Shown piece by piece: positions 36,301 through 47,200 of a DNA stretch of 64,000 nucleotides. This DNA is from Magnolia sinica. Its lineage: Eukaryota > Streptophyta > Magnoliopsida > Magnoliales > Magnoliaceae. The notes under the pieces are model-generated. The model was not told the origin of the DNA. It searched no databases and saw nothing but the letters and a program-made list of their open reading frames with translations. The position numbers and the translations under genes are program-made. The stretch covers positions 20,040,001 to 20,104,000 of the forward strand of contig NC_080581.1 of the NCBI RefSeq assembly GCF_029962835.1, given 5' to 3'. Each line of letters begins with the position of its first letter. The stretch's first letter is position 1.

Positions 36301-39300
36301 GTTGGGAAAGAAATGAGTTTCAAGAGGATATATTGGCATGATTTGTAAACAAAGAGAAGACAATCCTCCTTTGATTTCATTGTATTAGAGACAACCCTAA
36401 AGGGTTGAATATATAGATCTACAGTCATCTATGACCAGCATTAGTTTGAGGGGGGATCCAGATCTACAGTCATACTAATGTAAATAAGACTTCCTATGAG
36501 CTGTCTATACTGTATAGGATCATCCAGAGGGCTTCCCTCATCCTTCCAGAACAATTTCAAAGTCGGGGCTTTTGTTTGGATAGCCTCACAGCCTCACTTG
36601 ATAAGAGCCTTACGATTAATCTGTTAGGGTTAGCTCTTAAAGTGGGTTACATGCAGCCCACAGATCTGGATGATGATGTTGATGGTTTGGATAGACAAAA
36701 TGAGCATCCGGTGAGGCCCGTGATATTGGTGTCACACTCATTTGATATGCCTTAGGAATAAAAACTCTATCATATGAGGAGTTTTAAAGTAACAAGGACC
36801 TCTTTATCTTTATGAGAAGTGTGGAGACGTAAACGCGAGTGTTTGTAAATGGGTAGAAAATCTCACCTTCTTTTGTATAAAATTAAGCTTTTAGTCCCCA
36901 ACTTCACATGCAGTTATGCATGAAAGCTTTCCAAATTGAGTGATGCATACGGAGGTGCAAGGAGGAAGAACCAGAAATTAGAAGAGTCTAATTGATATCT
37001 TCTTCCTTATGGAAACTAATGCTTATTAGTGTTGGATCACACAGTTTTTTTTTTTTTCACACGCACACACACCCCACACACTCACGCTGGTGGAATTTCA
37101 CCACCTATGGGTACTCGAACCCTTGACCGGGAGTTGAAATTCCTGAGAGTCTACCACCCGGGCAAGAGTAAGATCATTTGAGTAAGATCATTTGGTAACT
37201 AATGGTTTTACACTAACATGAACATCTTAAAAATAGGGGAATGGTGATATTTAGCATGCGTGGGTTATGGTTCTGCATTGAGAAAGCTAATCATGTGCTT
37301 CTTCATACTCTTTCTCATTGCTCATTTTGGAATGTGAGTGTTTTTGCTGTCTACTCAGGAGGTGATAGAAAGCTGGATTGTTTTGTTCATAATGATGTTG
37401 TTGCTCTAGATCGAAAGAAGTGGGCGAATATTTAAAGGGACATTGATGTTTGTGAGCATGTTGGTTAAGAAACTCCACTTCAAGCCTGTTTCTTGGTCTA
37501 GGGTCCACTCTAATTTAAAAGAACACCCTCTGTGATGCTTTAAGCTCTAACCAGTGAATGACTGCTTTTGCAAGATCTTCATGCACCGATCACAGGGAAA
37601 GAGAGAACAAATGTACCTCTGTGTTTCGTAATTAATGGCCATCCAATTGCATGAAGAAGAAGATGACGAAGCTCTTGGTCTCAGATCTTCCTTCTCTTTC
37701 TCCTTCATATGCTGCTTAATGGGATAGCCTTCTGCATGAATCACAAGTGGAGTTGGGATCAATATCGTTTTATAATCGAGAGAAAGTTGAGTTTTTCCCA
37801 CCAATTGACTCTATTTTCCACCATCTCCACACCTCTCACAGTAGGAAGAGGGAGTCCATGCAACTTCTACACACTCCACATGATGAGATTGTTGGGTACG
37901 TCAGCCCCCTACCTTCACTTGTATGACCACATTCTTATGGGGCCAACCAGAAGCTCATCACATCGTTCCAAACCTTCCAAACCCATCGTCTGGACACATG
38001 TTCTGCATGCGACTCTCCCTTAGGACCATTGCTAACACAAGCTTCCTGGTCTTGTTTTTCTTCACAGCTGCCTTTATTCTCCCACCTTTCATGCTAATTG
38101 GGATACCCCTCCCCCTAGACACGTCAAGATAAATTTTGATGCTTGCTCTTGGGGCAATCTCGGTCTAGCAGTTATTGGCAGGGTCCTTAGGGACACACAC
38201 GATGGAACTCTATTGGAGTTTTTTCAACCCTGTGGAGATCAGAAATTCAAACTATGCTGAAGTTGTGGCCCTGCTTTAGTGTGCATGGTTTTGCTGTGTT
38301 TCTCTTCTAATTATATCATTATCGAAGGTGATTCAAGTAACAAAATTTTGTGGGCTAAAGCTAATATCTATGATAGGAGAATTGCGGACTTGATTGAAGA
38401 CTATAAGGATCTGTTCTATGTTCTGTCCTTCTCCTCCTTGCTTGTCCCGGAAGAAGTGAATTCGCCAGTTGATTGTCATGCAAAGGCTGGGGCAAGCAGG
38501 GAGCTTTTGCAGCTACTCATTGTCTGTTGGTTGTCTTTCTTGTTTTCCCTGTAATGTTTGGGGTCCCTTTGCTGGGTTCTTTGATTTTTCTCTCCTTTTT
38601 CTCTAATAATTTTTTTTTTCATTATTTACAGAAAAGACTGTTGTCGGTCAGGTAAGCAATGGTTATGAGATCTTTATCTATTTTGCCTGATCAACAAGGA
38701 TTCTTTTTGGTGAGATGGATACTTGATGCCCTAAGAAATAGGTCAGATGGCCGATATCCTTTTTCTTGAAAGAACTCATGAGATGGTTCTTTAATCAGTC
38801 ATATGCTGAATCTAATCTCTTGTGATATGATGCCGTCAACATAGATGAGGAGAATAGCACGTCCTCTAGGGGTAAGTCAATGAAAAACTGAGGGATCATT
38901 AAACATTGCTTCCAAGATAACACATCAAAAAATTTCAAACCATGCACGTTGGAGCTTAAGGCAATATTAGGATTTGTTTGAGTGACCAAATTTTAATCAG
39001 TAGAGTATCTTGGTGGCTGGGAAATATAAACTAACGTGTAGTTCTTATGGAGAAAGACATCTTTTACGTCCATTTGTAATAAAGGTCAATGATGTAGTGT
39101 AACAATAACAAGAGTTTGAACCATAGTCAATCACATACTGCTACAATATATATCAATCCCCAAAACTGGAATTTGGTGAATGTGTTGTGAGAGTTGATAT
39201 ATCATAGTAAACAACATTGTGAAAGTTTCCTGCACTTGGATCAGCAATCTGTGATCACACTTGATTTTGTTCGAGCAATCCACATCAAACTTGATTGTAA

Positions 39301-41156
39301 GAACTACGCTTCTACTAGAAAGTCTGATGAAAACATGTCCGGTTGATCATGTTCCAAGTTTGCAGATGGTTTGGTTATTAAATGGTCATTAATGATGAAA
39401 AATAGTAAAGGGTAATGATAATTTTATCATAGGATTAGTGCAAGTTCTTTTATTATTTAATTTAGGTGCTTGGGCTAATTTGATCATTTTATTTGTATTT
39501 GAGTTGTATGTATTTGTAAAATATTTGTTGCTTGAAGGAAGATATAAATTGCAATTTTTAGGCTCTTGGAGCTCACACATTTAAGTTTTATCTTTAGTTC
39601 TCAGGTTCATGGTTGTCTCCATGTTTATATTCCTTTTAATTATTTATAATTTTATAGGATTTCAATTATAAACCTGTTTAATCTTCCATCAAATTATACT
39701 GTTTCAGGCTATCTAGTCGGAGATCAAACATATACAAAATTCTTTATTGGATTTACTATTACATGCATTGCGCACATTCACTACATTGATGAATTCATGC
39801 ATCATCCCTTCTGAACTTCATTTTAAGAATATGAAAGTGTTCATGGAGATCTATTGAACCTTACATTCTTGTACAATTCAACCAAATTGTTCTCATTTGT
39901 CTGATCCTCAGTTTTCTTTTGTTTAGACGCATTATGTTCTATTGCTCTGTTCCTTTAAAGAACAACTACAACAGCATGTTCGGGTCCATGCAATGGAAGC
40001 AGTCATGGCTTGCTGGGAGCTTGAGCAATCTTTACAAAGCCTAACAGGTGACATCCGATTTTTGTTAATCCAATTGGGATCTGGTGTTTTCAACACCGGT
40101 TGCAAAATAGACTGAGAATAATGCAACAATCTCTAAAACCTATTCATTTAGAAAGCTTATCATTTGCATTAGTTATTTTAGGTCTAGTTGATTTTTGTTA
40201 CCTCTTAGTTAATGCATATGATTCTAATCCGCTGTCAGCTTAGTCGTTAGACTTTCATGGTAGAATTTTGCAATGATGAGTATTAAGTCTTCTTGACCCG
40301 CATGACTGTTTTGAGATACTCAACCACAGCTCTGTACTATCTGCCCCGAAAACAAAAAAAAAAAAAAAAAAAAAGCTTCTCATATTGCAAGAGTACTCAA
40401 CTGCAGCTTCAATACTTGACAAGAATTTTAGGTTTCACGTATTGTTTTGGATTCAAGAGTCATTAACAAATGAACTGAGGGTTTTACACAAGGGTAAGTT
40501 AATTGATTGTCTGTAGATTTAGTGTGACAAAAAAAGTACACGTTCATCCCATTCAAAAGTAGAACCAGTTTTGATGACCTGTTATGCGGCGCATGCAGAT
40601 GCAATAATCTCTGAATCAGTAGTTTCTGGGAGTACTGCTAGCAATAAATGGTGGCTAGGTTAAAAGCAAGAGTAAATTTAGGTTATAACTGATATCGCAT
40701 TATGATCTTTGGAGGGTGCATATATTGTGAAGCTTCAGTACACTCTTAGGCTCTTAATAACCATCCATCCAGATGATCTTTCACTCTATAGATTAATGAT
40801 ACCTGAACTTCATAGATTTAGGAAATCTTGGCAATGTTGACCATTTGGAGATTGTAGTTATTCTTCTACTTATTGTGTTAATTAACAAACACGGGTTTTG
40901 TGGAATCAACATTTCTAGTATTTATCATAGAGTTTCTTTGCGAGTTTCCATTCTTTGGTAAACAGAACCCCCTGCTCATATCTTTTTGCACTTTGGACCT
41001 CCATATTATACATGAATTAAGGCATTGTGGTCTTCATACTGATATCTGGATGACTTTTTCATTCCCCCTTTTCTTAAAGAGTTTCTAGTTGGTTCTAGAA
41101 ACCAGCTAGTGCCAATGGCAATGCTGAATATATGCTACACCGTGTTGGTTAAAGAA

Positions 41157-41219
<63 letters not shown>

Positions 41220-44200
41220 TCTGAATTATGGAATTCCTGGGAATGGCTTTTTTCGTTCTGCTTTTTATTCTACGCAGTCACTTCTAATGTCTCTGGGTTA
41301 GCCATTGTTTATTGGCTAAAGTAATGGGGTTTCATTTCTAGCCATTACTGCTTTTGGAGTGAACCGTTTAACCACACTTTCTTGGTTCAGAGAATTACTG
41401 GAATTTAGGTAAAATGCAGCAAACTTAAAAGCAAATTTGCCTAACTACACAATGCCAATTTGCAAAATAATGGAAATTTGCAATTGAAAATATAAATGTA
41501 AAGTACTCAACTTATATTTATATAGGGAATCTTATCCTGGTAGACGTCACTCTGAGGATTCTACAGATTTATATTTCAAAGGGCTGTGCACCTTGAGATA
41601 TCTATTAGTTTCCTTGTTATATTATGGTTTTATACCGAAATATGTCAATACTTCTGTGAATTCTAAGAGGTGCGTCTTTGGAAGAAACCCAATTTTGCTG
41701 GTTTGTCACTTTTGTCAATGTGGATATATGGTTCTGACAAAAAGTGATTATTCTATTATCTGGTGTTAACCCATGATTGTAAGTATACAAGAAAAGGAAA
41801 AAGACTATCCTATCCCCAGACAACCCAAGTACAATACACCCACTGCATGCTCTCACACCCCCCTCAAGCTCAACATGGTTAAACAGAGATCATTGAGAGT
41901 TTTCTTAAAAGATATTTAAAACGATGAACAACGTGAGACTTTGTAAAGAAATGAGCAAGTTGAAGATCAGAAGAGGGTGGGGCAAAGCTAATGTCCTAGC
42001 TTGATGGAAATACTGAACAAATTGACAATCAATCTCAATATGCTTTTTCCATTCATGAAAGACAGCATTGCAGGCTATTTAGATTGCATTCTTATTATCA
42101 CAATTAGAGTGTTGTCGGAGACCATAGTTTTTTTTTTGAGAGGTAACAATTACTTTGTTAAAAACAGAAAGAGAGTCGGAGACCATAGTCGGCAGACCAT
42201 ATCAGCTAAAAGCCACCGTAGCCAAATCATTTCTTCTGCAGGGGTGGTTTAATTACCCAGTATACGATCATTTACAGTTGAGAGCCATATCCTGTATGTC
42301 CTGTGTTGCCAAGCACACCCTTTATTTGACCTTGAGCGAATGAATCTTTCTCATTCTCTGGATCAAAGGAGGTGTGGATCTACTGTAGCAGATCCACCAG
42401 AAAAGAAAAGAAGAAGATTTGAAGTAATTATGATTCTAACAGGAGTTGCCATGGAAATTGCTGGAAAAAAACAGAAGAGATCAGGTTCGGGTTCAGATCT
42501 GGTTTTGGCCTTTGGATTGATATTGTGGCCTGCGTCAGACTGTCGATTGGAAAATTCAGGTTCATAGGATGAGTGAGATGGATGAGTGGAAAGACAGATA
42601 AAATTAGAAATTAATGCATTCAAGGGAATTTAGGAGTAGCACCAATTTGTAATAAGATGAGGGAAAGTAGATTTGGATGGTTTGGTCATGTGCAATGTAT
42701 TGGGGGATCGCCTAAGCACACAGAGATGAATCAAGCAAAGTATTCCAATCGCACAATCAAGCCCAATCACAAACACTCTGATTTTAAACTGGGGAAAAAA
42801 AAAACCACGGCACAAAGTGACGGATGTGCATTATGGAAGTAGAAAATTACAAGAGATAGAAATTACCCGATTCAAACAAGCCTCAAATAACCCAAGCTAC
42901 ACCCTTGAAACCTTAGAAATGAATTAGAAAGCTCTCGATACCCCCTATTCTGGATTACACCTATATATATAGTCTCTACGTAAATCACAATCAAATATAG
43001 GAAACAAATTCCACACTTATGCAATTCTGCATAACTATGCGTGATCATTTGATGACACCTTCAATGACACTTCAAACATCCTTTGATGGCATCGAACTTC
43101 TTCGATGTCATCAAACAAAACACCAAAACGTTCCAACGACTAAAAATCAAGTTTCTGTATTTTCTCGATGGCACTTTGATGGGACTTCGATGTCATTAAC
43201 AGCTTGTCGATGGCATCAAACCCATTTCGATGGCATCAAGCAGGACACCAAAAATGTCCAACAACCAATTGTGAAATTCCCGGATTTTCTGATGGCATCA
43301 AGCAGCCTTCAAATGTATCGAGCTGTCATCGACAGACTTGTTGATTTACAGATTTAAGACATCAGTCAACACATGAAAACCAAGAACTGCATTGGTTAGA
43401 AGTGAGTTGGTACAAGTTGAAGTCTCCAAAAGGGCAAGTGGAAGGTGATGCATGACATTTAATCACATGCTCTAAAAGCTCGAACTGATAGAGTACGAAT
43501 ACCCTTTATCTCATAGCCTAGGCCTCACATCTCATGGGTTAGGTTCGCTGCCGAACCCCCCTTGTGGGCCCCACTTCACATGGGTTCCGCTTCACACGAG
43601 CCACCCGCTTTACATGGGTGGGGCTCGCCTCACGTGGGCCACCCCACTTGAGCCCATTGTGAAAATGCCCCTGCATTAGAAGGCCCAAAAGGATGTGTGT
43701 GGAGGTAGTAAGAAAATACTTGATGAGCTATGGTCTAACTGAAGTTACGGCCCTTGATTGAGGGAATGTCGGAAAGGATTCATGTAGCCAACCCTAATTA
43801 ACTGGGATAAGGCATAGATGATGATGATGATGATTAAAACTATGATCAAATCTTGTTATTCAAAACTCGGCTGAGTATTCGACTTCTCTGACTTTAAAGT
43901 CAAGTCTTGTTTTTGAGTTTTTTGAAATGTTCTGCGGAGAGTTGAGCGTAGAGAACACCGATAAGATTCATGGATTTGGCAGCATATTTTAATAATATTT
44001 TGTATTTTAATATTTTCATATTATTACAAGGTTATAGTGGATTCTGTAGGGGGAGCTATAATGGGTTATGATTTTATGAATAAAAAATCTGTCTATTAAG
44101 AAGGGCAGAAATTGTTAAATTTTATTTAAGCAATGTTCTATCTAATTAAAAGCAAACAAAAATAACAAATTGAGAGCTGATGCATCTAAACTGGACTATT

Positions 44201-47200
44201 GAAATCCAGTACATATCCTTCATGAGTACTTCACAATTAGAAGAGTCCATTCAGTACAACTATGCACCCATTACCATGACACTTGCATTAGTTATTTTGC
44301 CATTTTCAATCCTTGAACTCGGTATTGAAAGTTTTGCTGTTTTAATAGCCCTAGAATGCACTTAAATGGTTTAATGTTTGTAACTAATTATGCTGCAAAT
44401 TTCTGTGCATGATTTAAGATGATACATATACATTCATAATTAATGTGTGTTTGGCATGGGGAAGTTACAACCAAGGCTCATGATTACTTGTCTATGTTGT
44501 TCGTAATGGAACAGGTGTCTCTCCGGGCGAAGGCACAGGTGCAACTATGTCAGATGATGATGATGATCAGGTTGACAGTGACACCAATTTGTATGAGGGA
44601 AGCTTGGAAGGAGCTGACACCATGGGTTTTGGTCCTCTTGTGCCAACTGAGAGCGAGCGATCGTTGATGGAGCGCGTGCGGCAAGAGCTGAAGCATGAGC
44701 TCAAACAGGTAGGATAACAGTTCCTATCATTTGTCAATAGAGATGCTATGGCTACTTGTCAGAGTAGGATTTTGGATCCTACTGTTCACACACATGCCAA
44801 TGCAGAATGCGTGTGGCCTGACACCAGTTTGGTTGGTCATCGAGTGGGTAACACATGTATGAAAGAATTGGACTTTGAAAGGATTGACCCAACATTCCAC
44901 ATTCAACATACATGTGTCCCATGTAGTGCCGGGCCATCTGATTTTCAGGCCATGGCACATTCATAGTGGACACACCTGATGAACTGACTGGATCTATTAC
45001 TCAACACTCCTGGTTATTTGAGATTCTATGCTCCGGAGTAGCCATAGCAGGTCTCATTTGTAAGTTGATTTATCTACACATGGAAAGGATGTCAGCCACT
45101 TTTTTGTTGGTAATTGTAGGGTTACAAGGAGAAGATTGTGGACATACGGGAGGAGATTTTACGAAAGCGAAGAGCTGGTAAACTCCCTGGTGACACTACC
45201 TCCCTCCTTAAGGCTTGGTGGCAGTCACATTCCAAGTGGCCATACCCAACTGTAAGTGTTTACACCTCTCCCTCACGATTACCATTAAAACTACTGTACA
45301 AAGTTCTTGCAATTTTTGTTCAAATGACTGCATGCAGGGGCATCTTTTGTTGTTTTTCTGCAGAGGAATTGCATGCTACTTGATCGTTCAACCTGCGTAT
45401 CACTTATGGTCCCATGGTTTATACATTCAGATTATTTATCTGATGGACTGCACCCTAGAGAGACCATGCCCAAAGCCTCTCTTATGGCTGAAGATTCTAG
45501 CCATGCATGCAATCTTTGGCCTTTTATCAGTTGAATCTGAATTCTTGCTGTATTTCTTTTCTTAAATGTTTACTTTCAGCTCACCAATTCATTGTTTAGG
45601 ATTTGTCCAGTCCTTAGTTGCAAGATCCTTTTAACTAGGTGCCGTTCCTGCTTTGGGTCCTGCTTAGGAATCTTGCTCCCGCTCCTGCTTCCTATTTCCT
45701 TGTTAACATTTTGAAAGAGACGTTTCCCCGCTACCACCCAAAGTTGTTGCTGCTTCGCTTCAGTGTCATGCAACTCTAGTCCAATCAAGGACATTTTTCG
45801 GTGCACGGTCATCCACGGTGGGGACTATCATGTCATGTCTAGATCTCTGGACCATGGGCCCCACTTATACATACTGAAAACTGAGGCTATTATGCATGTC
45901 CTTGGTTCCCTTGTGTTGTGGCTTAAATATTCCTCTATTTTGCATCTCTTTAGAGTACTTCTCTTTTCCATGGGAATTATGGGATCCTTGACCAACGCTT
46001 ATCATGCCATGCTCAAAAGTTTTCAGTTTTGACAAGTGTGGCTTATAGCGTTATCAAGTTGTCTGGTGCGTCCCACCAAGTTTAGACCATGCTCTAAAAT
46101 TTCCTAAATAGGGTAATTCGAACCTTTCAGGTTGTAGCCAAAAAATAGATGGCTGAGAGAACAGTGGTTGTCCATGTTCAACTGAAAAATTACCAAAGGT
46201 TGGTGGCTAAGTTCTTCCTATCTGGGAGTTTGTCTTGTTGTCCTTTCACAGTAGGATGCAACTGGTCAATGGTCTGTATTACCAAATCATAGGTCTTATT
46301 TTTCATAACTGAAAAACCTGTGTATGCATGCAAAGTCTTGGGTCGAGAATCTCTCAGTGCAGGGGATGGGTACCTTGATCCGCATGTCACCCAACCTGAT
46401 TTGAATGGGTCCGGAACTCCGGATCCCATTTCCTGGACCTGCTAAGAATCATGTTGGGCTTGGGTCTAGCCTTTTCAATGCTGTTAAAAATTAGGTCGAA
46501 GTGGGTTTGGGTCCAGTCCAACTTGGAACTAATCAAAATCAGGTTGGATCAGGTATGGGTCTGCTCTAGTTAGTTTTCATAGTTCTGTGATATATATATT
46601 AAATGCATACTAAAGACATATTTTTATTGTTTAACAACAATTATATTAGGTTTGCCTAAATCAGATGCAAGGCAGCCTGTTTACACACCATCCATGTATT
46701 AAAGTGACAATTGCATGCGATCTAATCCATCCATTGGGTGTTCCTTATTCCAAACCTTACCCAAAACCTAAATTCAAATTCGTGCCAGGTACTCAAACCC
46801 GATTGGATCTAGGTCCGTGGTCTTCAACTGAGGATCCAAAAGTACCTGGACCCAGCAAGAACTGAACCTGGTTAGCTTGGGGAGTTACTATAGGACCTGA
46901 CCCAATCCCGACCTGTTGACAGCCATAGTGTGTGTGTGTGTGTGTGCATGCGCGTTCACACGTGCATGTGTGTGGTTGAGAGTTGAGAGTTGATATAAGT
47001 TAGTTTTGGGTCTTTTTCAGGAGGACGATAAAGCAAGGTTGGTGCAGGAAACAGGATTGCAATTAAAGCAGATCAATAACTGGTTCATCAACCAGCGGAA
47101 GAGGAACTGGCACAGTAACCCTTCGTCCTCTACTGTTCTGAAGAGCAAACGCAAGAGGTATGGTGAAATTTCTGGAGGGTAGAAGTTTGGAAGTAACCAT

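Noticed and set aside
37100..37160. Possible tRNA gene because of a B-box-like GGGTTCGAGTACCC
   Set aside because: No acceptor stem or anticodon arm can be formed, and the tail is TG-rich with poly-A, which fits a SINE.
43019..43357. 112-codon open frame in intron 2
   Set aside because: It is produced by the TTCGATGGCATCAA repeats and has no protein similarity I recognise.
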